From Ophiosphaerella korrae (lineage: Eukaryota > Ascomycota > Dothideomycetes > Pleosporales > Phaeosphaeriaceae), in contig JALNQF010000014.1 of the NCBI GenBank assembly GCA_028456385.1, positions 399,307 through 463,306 of the forward strand: a stretch of 64,000 nt of DNA, in the 5' to 3' direction. Below are positions 19,596 to 31,344 of the stretch, one piece after another; the stretch's first letter is position 1; each line of letters starts with the position of its first letter. The notes under the pieces are model-generated. The model was not told the DNA's origin. It saw only the letters and a program-made list of their open reading frames with translations, and searched no databases. The position numbers were made by a program, and so were the translations under genes.

Positions 19596-21039
19596 ATGGA
19601 AATGATACCAGCGGCAAAGATCCTCGAGCAGAGGAGCCATTTGGTTCCTGGTAGACAATTGCCTGTCATTGTATATCAACACATAGCTTACTACTTTAGG
19701 CAAGCTTCGAGTTACAGAGCACTTCTTTCAAGTTCCTCGCGATTATTCCGACCCAGCATCCGGGGTTATTCGACTCTTTGCCCGATCCGCTCTTAAGGCC
19801 GAGAAGCCAGCGAACTACACACAAAATTCCCACAATGATCCCGAGAAGACTCAGCTTCCATGGCTTGTGTACCTTCAAGGTGGCCCAGGTTTCGAATGTC
19901 GCAGTCCACAGAACGTATCTTGGGTTCCTAAGATCCTTGAAAAAGGATACCAAGTACTCATGCTCGATCAACGTGGCACTGGCCTCTCAACTGCTATATC
20001 TCAATCCAGCCTGCAACTACGCGGTGACGAAGCGGTTCAAGCAGAGTATATGAAGTCTTTTAGAGCTGATAGCATTGTCAAAGACTGTGAAGCGATTCGT
20101 CAAGCACTTACCTCGGATTACCCCGAAGAGAAAAAGAAATGGTCGATCATGGGTCAATCGTTTGGCGGCTTCTGTTGTACTACTTATTTGTCTTTTTATC
20201 CGGAAGGTCTGAAAGAAGCGTTCCTGTTTGGCGGTTTGCCACCGCTACGCAACAACCCTGATGACATATACCAAAGAATTTACGAGCGTGTGAAGCAGCG
20301 CAATGAAGCCTACTACGCCAAGTATCCAGAAGATGTTAATCGCGTTCACCGAATCCTCAACCTGCTCTACAAATTCGGCGACACCACAGTCCGCATGCAG
20401 GGTGGCGAGGGCCATCTAACCGCGCGAAGCTTTCTTCAACTAGGTATTTACTTTGGGAAGCACGGTGGAATTGATGAAGTTCATGAGATTGTCCTTCGTG
20501 CCGACAGCGATCTTGCCCAATTTGGACACCTAACACGGCCGACAGTAACCCTAATCGAAACTTCTCAATCTTGGGATACTAATGTTATCTATTCATTGCT
20601 ACATGAGCCGCTATACTGTCAAGGTGAGGCCTCGAACTGGAGTGCCGAACGATTATTGAAGAACTACCCGGAATTCTCACTGCGTAACATTAGCGAGCGC
20701 AAACCCGTCTATTTCACAGGCGAGATGATCTACCCCTCCATGTTCTATGACTACCCTGAGCTGAAGAAGCTGAGAAATGTAGGACACATACTTGCCCAAG
20801 AGAGGGATTGGCCGAAACTATATGACGCAGAGCAATTGAAGAAAAACGAAGTGCCAACGTATGCGGCTGTATATCTCGACGACATGTATGTAGACTTTGA
20901 CTTGAGCATGGAAACAGCACGGACAATCAAAGGGTGCAAATCATTCGTTACCAACAGCATGTATCACAACGCGATTTCGGCAAAAATGGGAGATGTTATG
21001 AAGGAGGTATTTGCGTTGCGAGACGACAATATAGACTAA
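19596..21039 (+). CDS. Proline iminopeptidase-like alpha/beta hydrolase (peptidase family S33)
   Basis: This is an S33-type aminopeptidase of the alpha/beta hydrolase fold, expected to release N-terminal proline or similar residues. Two exons, 19596-19650 and 19700-21039, join in phase 1 across a 49-base intron (464 residues). The first exon encodes MEMIPAAKILEQRSHLVPG, typical of the family. The oxyanion region is LVYLQGGPGFE and the nucleophile elbow is GQSFGG with Ser172. A DQRGTGLS motif sits between them, and NSMYHNAIS near the C-terminus probably holds the catalytic His. There is no signal peptide, so it is probably cytosolic. It is convergent with the FAD monooxygenase, with 14 bases between stops. 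Confidence 0.88.
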
Positions 21040-21053
21040 ATAAGGGCGAGCGA

Positions 21054-22367
21054 TTATATCTTCGCAGTCTCGCCACGGAAGATGCTCTTCGCCTCGTTCA
21101 GCTGTTGTTCTAGATCAAGGTCCCAAATCCAACCCATCCTGGTTAAGAAGTTTTCCTGGATCTTGTCTAAATCATCTCCGAACAGCTCAAAGTCGTATAA
21201 CATGCCTGCCTCCTTACTCGTCGTTATTAACTTTTGTGTTCGCTCTCTTCGGACTTGGTCGAAAACTTTGAAAGCACGCTGGACATCATCTACATCATTG
21301 GCTTCTTTGATTAGATTGGCCATTATAAATGAATCTTCAATGCACATGCCAGCACCTGAGCCTTGATGCGGTGTTGTTGCATGTGCCGCATCGCCAAGCA
21401 AACAAACGCGGCCTTTTGTGTATGTTTTGCACGGAGGATGCATGAATAATGCCCATATATCCGGTTTTTGCATTGCTCCAATAATCTTCTGAACGTGCTC
21501 GCCCCAGTCGGCAAAGTCTGCGCCCATATCTTCCTTCGATGTAGTAACTACCCACTTGTCGTCGTCCCATGATTCTCGAGAATTAAAGGCAACAACGTTC
21601 ATGACCTTGCCTTGCTGGATTGGAAACGTAAGAAGATGGCCGTGGTATCCTAGGAAAATCTGGCTGTTCAGTGCAACCTCATCACCTAACAATCGGATTG
21701 CCTCGTCCATCGGGATGAGTCCTCGATAAGCATATTTTCCAGAGAAATAGGCGTGAGCTGCAGGGTCGTCCCTACCTAGGAGCCATATTCGAGCTTTGGA
21801 CTTGATGCCATCGCACCCAATGACTGCGCTGTGTTGCGCTGTTGAGCCATCGGCAAATTGGAGCACCACTTCTCCCGATCCGTCCTCTGCTTCTGTTATG
21901 TTTTCCAGCCTCTTGTCAAACTTAGCTCTGCCTTCAGGAATCTCCTTAACCAACTCATCTAGAAATTGGGCTCGGTAAACACCTCCTCTTCCACCGTTGC
22001 TAGTCAATGGTACATCGAATAGTTCGTCGCCCACTTTCTTCCCTGATTTCACGAAGCCTTCCTTGTCTGCTTTTCGCACATCGCCAACTCGTATAGTGAA
22101 CCAGCTGTTATTTTTGCTTTCCCACATATTGCCCGTCTTGCATTTTAAAAATGCTTCGTATATTTTTGGAGACATAGCCTCCATAGCACGACCAGCATTT
22201 GGTCCAAGAGATACACCCGCGCCTATCTCACTGAAATGCGGTGCCGCTTCATAAATAGTGAAGTCGATGTCATATTGGAGAAGCGTTATAGCAAGAGTAA
22301 GGCCTGAAATGCCACCACCAACGATCGCGATATTGAACGGTTTCTTCTCTGTGCTGGTTGAGGCCAT
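21054..22367 (-). CDS. FAD-dependent aromatic-ring monooxygenase (salicylate hydroxylase-like)
   Basis: This is a single-exon flavoprotein monooxygenase of 437 residues, the normal family length. The N-terminal Rossmann motif is IAIVGGGISGLTLA (GxGxxG near residues 17-22). The second FAD signature is CLLGDAAHATTPHQGSGAGM, with the GD motif that contacts the ribityl chain. Members typically use NADPH or NADH and O2 to hydroxylate an aromatic acid. The exact substrate cannot be read from sequence. There is no transmembrane tail. No other catabolic genes lie alongside. Confidence 0.88.
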   Translation of the reverse strand: MASTSTEKKPFNIAIVGGGISGLTLAITLLQYDIDFTIYEAAPHFSEIGAGVSLGPNAGRAMEAMSPKIYEAFLKCKTGNMWESKNNSWFTIRVGDVRKADKEGFVKSGKKVGDELFDVPLTSNGGRGGVYRAQFLDELVKEIPEGRAKFDKRLENITEAEDGSGEVVLQFADGSTAQHSAVIGCDGIKSKARIWLLGRDDPAAHAYFSGKYAYRGLIPMDEAIRLLGDEVALNSQIFLGYHGHLLTFPIQQGKVMNVVAFNSRESWDDDKWVVTTSKEDMGADFADWGEHVQKIIGAMQKPDIWALFMHPPCKTYTKGRVCLLGDAAHATTPHQGSGAGMCIEDSFIMANLIKEANDVDDVQRAFKVFDQVRRERTQKLITTSKEAGMLYDFELFGDDLDKIQENFLTRMGWIWDLDLEQQLNEAKSIFRGETAKI

Positions 22368-23071
22368 TCTGTTGAATTAGACGACTTTACGGGATTGCGG
22401 TCAAGATAGGGAAATCTTCAGATTATATGTGGTTTCCTAATGCGAAATATAAGAGCGCTAAAAGGAGGAAATTCGGATCTCACGCTTGCGGTTCCTCTCA
22501 CATTTACCCTAATCTTCAGCCGAGAGTTAGCATCCGATGACAAAAAGTCAGCTTGAGGGTCCGGCGCCGCACAGTAGTTGCCGAGCAGCCAACCAGTAAT
22601 CGAGTCTTCAATGTCCGATTTGGTAGACTTTCAAGTATCTCCAGGTGCGTTAGCCGATGGGAAAGGAATTAGACACATTGTGACGCGTAAAGCCTCTGAT
22701 GCCCAGCTAGCAAAATGTCGGGTGTGGTGTACATAGAACAAGATGTGGGGTAAACTGGTTCGGAACTGGCGTCGGAATAGATGCAACACCACGATATTTC
22801 GACATCCTCACGTGCCGTGTTCTTGCTGTAGGAGCCTTGTGGTCGAGCTTATATCAGTTTGATCTCATTTGGTTGAGCATACTTCCGTCCCAACAAGTAA
22901 GTGCTCTGTGTTGGCTGCTCGTCAACTACCACGATGTCATCATCATGCGCTCATCGGCAAGATGGTGTTTCGTTCGGAACTTCTACCCGTCGCTTCAGCT
23001 ACCTAACGGCCTTGCAGTATTAACTTCCCGGTCCATGATACAGTCTTACAGTTGGAACCTACATTCTACCT
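22368..23071. other. Divergent intergenic region, monooxygenase / pyroglutamyl peptidase
   Basis: About 700 bases hold promoters of both flanking genes. A 111-codon open frame overlaps the start of the peptidase gene but has no family resemblance and is treated as a shadow. Nothing else is seen. Confidence 0.45.
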
Positions 23072-23972
23072 ATGCCCCCTTCAGCCTCATATGCCGCGAG
23101 GCAACCCCCTTCAAAACAAGGAGAGGATCCAGTCACAGTACTGGTGACTGGATTTGGCGTAAGCAAACCTGACCGTTGATCAGTATTCTAGCCTCCAGTA
23201 AATTGACCCGCACCAGCCATTCTTGGCCAAGTTCCCCAGGAACTCATCATGGGAAATAGCTTCCTCGCTCCCTGCTTTGATACCCGCATCTCCAAAGAAT
23301 ACGACACCGATTCACATCCACGTGCATCATGAGGCGGTACGGGTAGCCTACAATCACGTTGTTGACCTAGTACCAAACCTCTTGCTACTAGGCAACCCGC
23401 TTTACCCACAGCCAGATATCGTACTCCATATTGGCCTAGCTGCCAGCCGCAACTATTTCGCGCTTGAGCAAGGAGCGCATGGGAGAGGCTACGACAAGAT
23501 CCCTGACGTTGATGGCGAGCGTTACCCTGACGCAAGAGCTGAGTGCAAATTCCCATCCTCAGAATTTCCAGGTGTATTAAAGACATCATTCGATACCTCC
23601 GATGTGCTAGCAAGGTGGAAGGCGCACTTGGGTTGTTATTCTGTGGATGGCAACACAGGAGCCGAAGGTTTGTCAGATGTACGAATCAATCCAGATGCTG
23701 GAAATTTTCTTTGTGGATTCATCTACTACAACTCCTTGGCTCACTATTTCTCGACTCGGGAAGAAGAAAGGCCGGTAGCATTCTTACACGTGCCAGATCT
23801 CAGCTGTAGCGAAGATAAGCTGAGGGAGGGATGGGAGGTAACCGTTGCTCTTATAAAGGCACTCGTGGAAAGCAAACGAAAGAACGGCGCCGTGGCTGTG
23901 GCAAGCAATTCAGACCAGGAGGTGGATGTAAAGGCCAAGTTGGTTGCTCAGACGGATAACAATTTTGCATAG
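23072..23972 (+). CDS. Pyroglutamyl-peptidase I-like cysteine peptidase (family C15)
   Basis: This enzyme family removes N-terminal pyroglutamate from peptides. Two exons, 23072-23158 and 23217-23972, join in phase 0 (280 residues). Exon 1 ends in TVLVTGFG, the family's first strand, and exon 2 continues PFLAKFPRNSSWEIAS. The catalytic triad is present: Glu113 (in FALEQGAHGRGYD), Cys195 (in AGNFLCGFIYYNSL) and His220 (in AFLHVPD). Using the introns is essential: the exon 2 frame alone loses the TGFG strand. The C-terminus after residue 245 is a family-atypical hydrophilic extension. Confidence 0.88.
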
Positions 23973-24545
23973 AGTACATGGTTTGTTGTTTCAACTAGCG
24001 CTTCTTTCATACCGCGAGCGAACAGTTTCATTATCTTGTGGGTAGCTCGGAACCAAAATTAGAGTGTCATGTTGAAGCTCTATCATATTATATATAACAT
24101 CACTGATAAGCCTATATTTCTATTGTAGCTCGGTGTATAATTAAATCGGCTTCTGGGCATTTTATAGGCTTCAGCCTCGTTGCTAAAGTCGAGACCTGGG
24201 CCAAAAGTCTAAGAACATCTATACGAAATGCCTTTAAGCTTTAACTTAAAGTTATAGAAGCCAGGTTATTCATTCTCATCTAACCGCAATGATGCTGAAA
24301 GGATTGAAATACTGCATAAGATGTTTGTGAGCCTCAAGCTTGAAAAAGATGAGACAATTGATTTGATTGGATGCCAGCCCTTCTGTATTATGGGGATTTA
24401 TGAAGTCTCTAGACCCTGCCAGTATATGGTCTCTATCCGAAAAATTTCGCCTCAAGGCTGGTAGATTTCTTGCATATATATTCTTGCGCTGTTAAATAAA
24501 AAATATATTTTCAATAATAGAAATAACTGTCAATAATTACGAAAA
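23973..24545. other. AT-rich spacer before the tRNA-Ile group
   Basis: This spacer is AT-rich from about 24050 on, with no coding signal. It is the left edge of a 4.8-kb gene-poor block. Confidence 0.5.
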
Positions 24546-24619
24546 GGTCGCTTAGCTCAGTTGGTTAGAGCGTGGTGCTAATAACGCCAAGGTCGCGAGT
24601 TCGACCCTCGTAGTGACCA
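24546..24619 (+). tRNA. tRNA-Ile (anticodon AAT), copy 1
   Basis: This is a complete 74-base tRNA. The acceptor stem GGTCGCT pairs with AGTGACC, and the discriminator base is A. The D arm contains the A-box TAGCTCAGTTGG, the anticodon loop is CTAATAA, and the T arm (GCGAG TTCGACC CTCGT) contains the B-box. There is no intron. A T5 run downstream (24628-24634 region) fits a Pol III terminator. Confidence 0.96.
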
Positions 24620-26168
24620 GTGATTATGTTTTTGGGTCTTTTTGTGGTCTCATTAACCAGGACGTAAGTATTTTTTGTTTACCGCAGCCTTATTTTATCT
24701 TGTATTTCTAGGGCCAAAAGTCCCGTAGTAACTAGCTGCGTTTATCTTTTTTTTACTATTACTTTATAGCAATACACAATAAATGCGCAAGTTAGCGCGT
24801 CACTTTAGCACAATTACACTCCTTTTATACTTGGTATCCTGTTTCGTAGAGAGCAAGTTTGATTCTTTGCTTTCCTTTACTATAGAAGCCTCAAATAACA
24901 AAGTCCTCAACGTCTACCTGGTTCCAAAGTAGAGGTATTTAATTCTACACCTACTGGGCATACCAAATACATGTACTTACAAGCTGAGTGTACAAGCTTT
25001 TATAGCCCTCACTTCCGGAGCCCCAAACGCCAAGCTGGTGAACTACCTGTTCGCTACTGTCGTTGCTGCTCAAACCCGAGGTCGTGCCTGTGTTGCCTCA
25101 CCAAGTCCTCGCCGTTCTTGAGGTAGACGAAGCTGGTTTAAGCTTGCGTGTCATAGTTCTTTACCCTCTGGCGAAACCAGGCTAATCCCTCGATTATTAA
25201 AATCTAACATCCTGCTCTTAGCTTTCAGAAGATACGGGCTGTAAGCGGAGAAATCAAGCTTTTGTATCCTCAGCAGCCACTCTAGATGTAGGACAATACT
25301 TTCGTACTCGCCCCAAGGCCAGAATGGCCCAAGATCAGAGATCTATGACATCCTGTCGCGAATCTTCTCACCATTCACAACTTCTACCTTCACCACTGTT
25401 TGACAAAATCTTAGAGTGCCATGTTTCGTGGATATCAAGGATAATTTGTGGATATACCTGCAAGCCATTGATACTCTCGCGGCGTGAGAGATACTAAAAA
25501 ATAAATGTCTTTCCGGGCATAAATTTTTCGCAATCATCATCCGGACACAAAAACTCGTTGCATCTTCCGTTTTTCCTTCATGTGGTGTGAGTTCAAAAGA
25601 CCCATGACATGACTCGAGCTCCTGGAACTCGCGAAATGGATGCTTCCGAGAGATTCAACACAGATTCTTGCTCTGTTTGAAATCCCAAAGCCGCATAAGT
25701 ATGGAGCAGAGCAGAAAACATATCGCATTGAATCAGCCTGGAGTTGCTGCGGATTTTAGCTGAAGGAGGCGTGGTTCAAGCTGCCTAAGCCGGTGGAGGG
25801 CATGCGAGTGAAGGTGATGCTCAAGCGAAGACAGCCAGAATCACCAAAGAAGCAATAGGGAGATGCAAACTCGTGTGTCAAAACCATACAAAGGGAGTTA
25901 GAATTCTTTCAGCAGAATGCCTGATTCTGGCGCGGCACAATGAGCCTAATTGAAAGTGTAGGTGGGGTGGGTGCAGAGAATGGGCCTATGTACGCGTCGT
26001 AGACCCCCGCCAATATACACGCGTATTGGCATCCCACCAAATCTAAATTATTAAAGCTTGTAGACGCTAGGACTGATGGACTTATGTCGATAGCTTATCT
26101 CGCTCACAAATCAGCTTGAAAAAATGTGATCATAAATTATATAATTTTCAAATCATCCAATGAGACAC
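24620..26168. other. Gene-poor AT-rich block between tRNA copies 1 and 2
   Basis: About 1.5 kb with no recognisable gene. The part from about 25000 to 25330 is less AT-rich and could be a remnant of a decayed repeat or gene, but no translation of it resembles a known family. Two short minus-strand frames (25343-25540 and 25537-25728) overlap but match nothing I know. Confidence 0.45.
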
Positions 26169-26242
26169 GGTCGCTTAGCTCAGTTGGTTAGAGCGTGGTG
26201 CTAATAACGCCAAGGTCGCGAGTTCGACCCTCGTAGTGACCA
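26169..26242 (+). tRNA. tRNA-Ile (anticodon AAT), copy 2
   Basis: This is identical over all 74 bases to the copy at 24546-24619, with the same cloverleaf and A/B boxes. The flanks are unrelated except for AT-richness. T-runs follow from about 26253 on as likely Pol III terminators. Confidence 0.96.
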
Positions 26243-27455
26243 TTATTCATGTTTTCTTTTTTGATTTTTTCCCCTTCACTAGGCGAAGATCCATTTATCT
26301 GTAGCCTGGAATGCGACTGCCATTCACTCTACTCTAAGAGCCACCCCTTATGCTGCTTATTGGTACAAGTAGGCATAATTCTGAGACCTGGACTTCGAAC
26401 CACACATACGAGGATAAAGGGCTGGATTCCTGTATTGATGATTATATGCCTCGTTCATTTCACTAAATTGAAATGTCTTCAGGTAAATCTCTATCCCCTT
26501 ATTCTTTTCATCTTTCCCCTCTTTCGTCTTCTTCGCCTTCTCATCTTTCTTCCTATTCTTCCTTCTCCCTTCTCTCCCCTCCTCCTCTAATTCCTCTAGC
26601 GCTTGATTCGCATCCATATTCCCATCATTCTCTGTTACATCTTCAACCCATTACTTGACAATAAAAAGCCGCCACTACCACCATAAATTTAAGTACAATC
26701 GTATCGACACAAGACTCTTGACTATGCCCCACAAGGTGATATGGGCGTGGTTGCGGAGGGAAAGCATCAATATTTCTGCCGCTCGTGCTGTGGCTGCCCA
26801 GGTGTATTGGCAAAGAACCCACTTTAATAGAACCGCAACATGACTCTCCACCCCACGACCAACTCACTTCCACTTCCCTTCCTAAGCCTTAACCTTGCCT
26901 ATACCGCGTCAAACTATACCTGAGCAGAGGAAAGAAAATATCGCCTACAAGTCCGGATTCACACAGTACACTAGCCCTACGAGCACAACTAGGATTGCGA
27001 ATAGATAGGAGCAAGACGGTCAGTACCTGCATGACAGCCAGAATGATTCTGATATTACGCGTGGCACGGAGGACCTTGAATCCAACTGCGACCAACCGCA
27101 TTTATTTGTTTGCTAGAAGGGGTTTTCGTTGTGAGATTTTGGATGCCGCACGTGCTTGAGACGGAGACGGGGCCAGGGATAGGGATAGAAAGTAACCTTG
27201 AGCTGACATGAGATGGCAAACTATAGCAAGGTATTTGATATGTTGTATACCATCCTGAGTATCTTGGTATCTGTCATCATTCACCTACAACGACTGTTAT
27301 GCGTCGTAATCTAGGTTCAGGTAGTATTAGCGAGCCAGGCTGATATCATGCAAGAGTGAAAATATCACGTGATTCAAAAATAAAATTGCACCTTTTACTA
27401 AAGTTACAACGCACAAATCTTTCTTACACTCCCACTCCCCCAAAAAGAGGTCCAC
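26243..27455. other. Gene-poor block between tRNA copies 2 and 3
   Basis: This holds a pyrimidine-rich tract (about 26485-26600, TTCTTC/CTCTTC-type). Its complement reads as a Lys/Glu-rich low-complexity peptide, which I do not treat as a gene. No other feature is supported. Confidence 0.45.
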
Positions 27456-27529
27456 TGGTCACTACGAGGGTCGAACTCGCGACCTTGGCGTTATTAGCAC
27501 CACGCTCTAACCAACTGAGCTAAGCGACC
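27456..27529 (-). tRNA. tRNA-Ile (anticodon AAT), copy 3, minus strand
   Basis: The reverse complement is identical to the two plus-strand copies over 74 bases. Downstream on its own strand, GTGGACCTCTTTTTGG gives a T5 Pol III stop. It is inverted relative to the other two copies. Confidence 0.96.
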
Positions 27530-28798
27530 GATCGAATTGATTTATATAAAAATAGATTAAAATTAATTATGAACAATAAAATTTTTAACAGCAATTGTAA
27601 CCAAGCTCAAAATAGCATCGTGAAACAAACGAAATTTTTAGAACTGTAAGCTTGATCTCGTGAGTTCGCTTAGATGGATATTATGACTCGTTGGCCGAAA
27701 GAGGTTTCAAAGATATTGTCGTATTACACCAGTTCCTCGCTCTGCATTATTATTTTGTATATAGGGACGACCACGCCTGTAAGGCATATTACAGTATATC
27801 TGCATCGTCTTCTAGGAGTTTATCATCCTGAGAAAAGCCCAGGTATTCTGACGAACGGCGAACGATTCTCCTTCGATATAGATAAGTCGTACATCTCCAA
27901 GAAGGCCTTACACATATGAGACATAAATATATTCCGCGTCAACTGTTACGTGCTGAAATTTGTATTGTATATTTTCATCGGGGCCAAATGGTAGGCCTTC
28001 TATTAGACGAATAGAAGATGTGGTCAAGTCAAGTGGGGTGTGGTGAAAATGCGGCTAGTTCGCAGCTTCATACAAGTCAATCTCAGAATATATTTTTTCC
28101 ATAGTTAATAGGGTGATAGAAAGGAATTCTGCCTTTGATGGCTAGATTGTATTGCAAACCAGCTCAATACTTGTTTCAAATGGAACCTGGATTGAAAGCT
28201 CTAATTTCTGAGGAGCTATATCGTAGATTAGCTAGTAGACAGATGTCTTCATGAATGATAATCGTATTGCTTTAGTCTAGGGTAAAATAGGCTGAGCCCG
28301 ATGATAGTAATTGCAAGATGTATAGAGTACGACGTAGGACATTCTCTTTTCCTTTAACACTTCAAGCCGAGTTTGAGTTTTGCGTCTTTCCCTCACTTCC
28401 ACCTACAATCTACACTCCATCTCAGATAATGCAAGTGTTTTCATATTCCACACAGGAGTACCCAGCTTGTTCAAAAGTGCTCCAAATGTGCATTTTGTGT
28501 TGATGTAGGCTGTCTCGACCTTCCACACACCAGGTAGACACATGTAAAATCTAACAATCTGTGGCTCCCACCTAAGGTGAAGGGCAGGCTGCGAGCGGAG
28601 GTTGATTTGGTGGTTCTACACACCCAAGTTCCCAGCAAGGTGCACTAAGTTCGATCTGAAATTGCTTTAGTACGTGTGCTCCCAAATGAAGGGGATGCAT
28701 ACCACGAGTCTCCCTTTGCAAGAGCCATATCCAGCGCATCCATGCAGTCGATGCTCACAAGGCCTGAAATACATCAATGGGGGAAGTCCAGGTGTCAA
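27530..28798. other. Gene-free AT-rich spacer before MED9
   Basis: About 1.27 kb with no coding signal that resembles a family. An 81-codon open frame at 27674-27919 has no similarity I know and is probably chance. The right part from about 28500 is more balanced in composition and is the 3' flank of MED9. Confidence 0.45.
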
Positions 28799-29257
28799 TC
28801 AGCCCACCATACTCTGGTCTTGATCGTCTGAGTCAGCGGGTGGCCGGCCCAGTTCCCTCAGAGAAGCCCTTAGTCGTGCAATGCTGGCTTCTAGGTCCTC
28901 GATCTCTTCTTCCTGGTCTTCGCATGTTCGGCCGACATCAGGCAAGGCCAGAACGGCACGTCGGGCCTTTTGGATCTTCAGACGGATATCGTTTGCAGCC
29001 GTAGCTACGTGCTGGATCTCCAGAGGGCCATCTGCAGATAGCTGGCTGGGGGTCGGCGTGGCGGCAGGCGGCTGTGCAGAGGACTCGAGAAGGCGCTTGA
29101 GAAGTTTGTGGAGATCGGGCAGGACGTCGAAGGTTGATGGGGGTGGAATGCCTGGGGTGGTGGGCGCGGTGAGAGGCGGAGCCGGCGTGGGTGCGCCCGT
29201 GGGCGGCTGCGAGGCGCGTGTCGATGCAGTGGCGTGGGGTGTCGGGGCAGCAGACAT
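28799..29257 (-). CDS. MED9: Mediator of RNA polymerase II transcription subunit 9
   Basis: Mediator subunits bridge activators and Pol II; Med9 sits in the middle module. The single exon encodes 152 residues. The first third is a Pro/Ala/Thr-rich tail. The rest holds the Med9 pattern: TFDVLPDLHKLLKRLL near residues 42-57, then IRLKIQKARRAVLALPDVGR, then a coiled coil (EDQEEEIEDLEASIARLRAS). The ATG at 29257 is the first in frame. It is divergent from the phosphoglycerate mutase gene over 424 bases. Confidence 0.75.
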   Translation of the reverse strand: MSAAPTPHATASTRASQPPTGAPTPAPPLTAPTTPGIPPPSTFDVLPDLHKLLKRLLESSAQPPAATPTPSQLSADGPLEIQHVATAANDIRLKIQKARRAVLALPDVGRTCEDQEEEIEDLEASIARLRASLRELGRPPADSDDQDQSMVG

Positions 29258-29681
29258 GATATCTGTGGCTGTCTATGCCAGAAGAAAATTGCGTGGTGTT
29301 GAGCTTCGCCGGCGCGGGATGACGCGCCTGTGCAACGCGCCGGGCTGCAGAGTGCAGGGCTGATTGGACTAGGAGGAGCGGTGCGCCGTGGAACACCGGA
29401 CCGGAGCTGATTGAGTAATACTGAATCGTAGGGCGTCAATTGGGTCGCCGGATTGGGGTTTTTCTTTTCGCACGTGGTGTGAATGCGATAGTATTGGCTG
29501 CGGGTGATGGCTGAGGGGGTTGATTGAGTTGTTGAGCGAGGGTTGTGACGTGAGCCGTGGAAACGCTTTATCGATAGCCCCTCCAACCTGCCCCTCCATA
29601 TATCACCACTTTTACCACCTTGCAATTGACTTCTTCTGTCCCTTTTGTTTTGTTTACTCTTGCTTCGCAACTCCCGAAATT
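29258..29681. promoter_or_regulatory. Shared divergent promoter, MED9 / phosphoglycerate mutase
   Basis: The 424 bases between two divergent start codons must hold both promoters. A pyrimidine-rich stretch with TTTTGTTTTGTTTAC lies just before the mutase ATG (29640-29660), as is common near fungal transcription starts. Confidence 0.45.
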
Positions 29682-31344
29682 ATGGCCAAGGTCGACCACA
29701 AATCGGTGCTTATCGTAATTGACGGCTGGGGTATTCCCTCCGAGAGCTCGCGCAAAGATGGCGATGCTATTCTCGCCGCAGACACGCCTACTATGGACGG
29801 CTTCGCAAAAGAAGGATCCGAAACTGCACAAGGCTTCACCGAGCTTGAAGCGTCTTCCCTCGCTGTTGGTCTCCCGGAAGGCCTCATGGGCAACAGTGAG
29901 GTTGGCCACTTGAACATTGGTGCTGGACGAGTTGTCTGGCAGGACTCGGTCCGGATTGGTCAGACCATTAAGAATGATAAGCTCAAGGATGTCGAGAGTG
30001 TCAAGAAGTCTTTCCAACGAGCACTAGACGGTAATGGCAGGCTTCACTTCTGTGGTCTCGTTTCCGATGGTGGCGTACATTCGCACATGGACCACTTGAT
30101 CGCCCTTCTCAAGGTTGCTAAGGAGATGGGTGTTCCCAAGGCTTATATCCACTTTTTCGGTGACGGCCGAGACACAGACCCCAAGTCTGCCGCTGGTTAT
30201 ATGGACACGCTCTTGAAGGCTGCCAAAGATATCGGGCTTGGTGAGATTGCGACAGTGGTCGGACGATACTATATCATGGACCGTGATAAGAGGTGGGATA
30301 GGGTAGAGGTTGGCATGAAAGGCCTTGTGATTGGCGAAGGCGAAGAGAGCAACGACCCAATAGCCACTATCAAGGAACGGTATGACAAGAAAGAGAACGA
30401 TGAGTTCTTAAAGCCCATCATTGTGGGTGGAAAGGAGCGAAGAATACAGGGTAAGCTGAATTCTGAGTACCTACATGTCCAGCCTGCTAACTCACCTAGA
30501 CGACGACACCGTCTTCTTCTTCAACTATCGCTCTGATCGTGTTCGTGAGGTTACTCAACTCTTGGGTGATGTCGACCGCTCACCGAAGCCCGACTTCCCT
30601 TACCCCAAAAATATACACCTCACCACCATGACGTCTTATAATCCTAAATACACCTTCCCCGTTGCCTTCCCACCCCAGAAGATGACCGATGTACTTGCAG
30701 AGACTTTGGCAAAACAAGGTGTGAAGCAGTGCCATGTCGCAGAGACCGAGAAGTACGCCCATGTCACTTTCTTCTTCAACGGTGGTGTCGAGAAACAGTT
30801 TGAGAATGAAGAGCGCGAGATGGTTCCTTCCCCCAAGGTCGCTACATATGATCTACAACCCGCCATGAGCGCTATGGCAGTCGCAGAGAAGCTCTGTGAG
30901 AGGATCCAGACGGGCAAATTCGAGTTCTTGATGAACAACTTTGCTCCACCAGACATGGTTGGCCACACAGGCGTTTACAAGGCTGCTATAGAAGCTTGTG
31001 CTGAGACAGACAAGGCAATCAAAAGGATCTACGACCAGTGTCTGGAGAGCGGGTACATTCTCTACGTTACTTCAGATCATGGGTAAGTGATGGTCTTAGT
31101 TGTACCTGTGACTACATGGCTAACGATTGGTAGCAATGCTGAGGAGATGCTGACGGAAGAGGGCACACCTAAAACATCGCATACCACGAACAAGGTGCCG
31201 TTTGTCATGGCGAACGCACCTAAGTCCTGGAGTCTGAGGAAGACGGATGGCGTCCTGGGCGATGTTGCACCTACTATTCTCGCAGCCATGGGCCTCCAAC
31301 AGCCGGAGGATATGGACGGACACACTTTGCTTGTGAAGTCATGA
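29682..31344 (+). CDS. gpmI: 2,3-bisphosphoglycerate-independent phosphoglycerate mutase
   Basis: This glycolytic enzyme interconverts 3- and 2-phosphoglycerate using two Mn ions. Three exons, 29682-30450, 30500-31082 and 31134-31344, join in phase (520 residues, normal for the family). The N-terminal metal site is VLIVIDGWG. The phosphorylated serine is Ser72 in MGNSEVGHLNIGAGRVV. HIHFF-like and GDGRDTDP motifs follow, and the second metal site is in YVTSDHGN, split by intron 2. The C-terminus carries KTSHTTNKVPFV. Filamentous ascomycetes use this cofactor-independent type, unlike budding yeast. Confidence 0.95.

Noticed and set aside
26357..26617. Lys/Glu-rich minus-strand frame
   Set aside because: It is the complement of a TTC/CTC pyrimidine tract; low complexity explains the open frame.
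27674..27919. 81-codon plus-strand frame in the AT-rich block
   Set aside because: No family resemblance and no splice or promoter context; likely chance.
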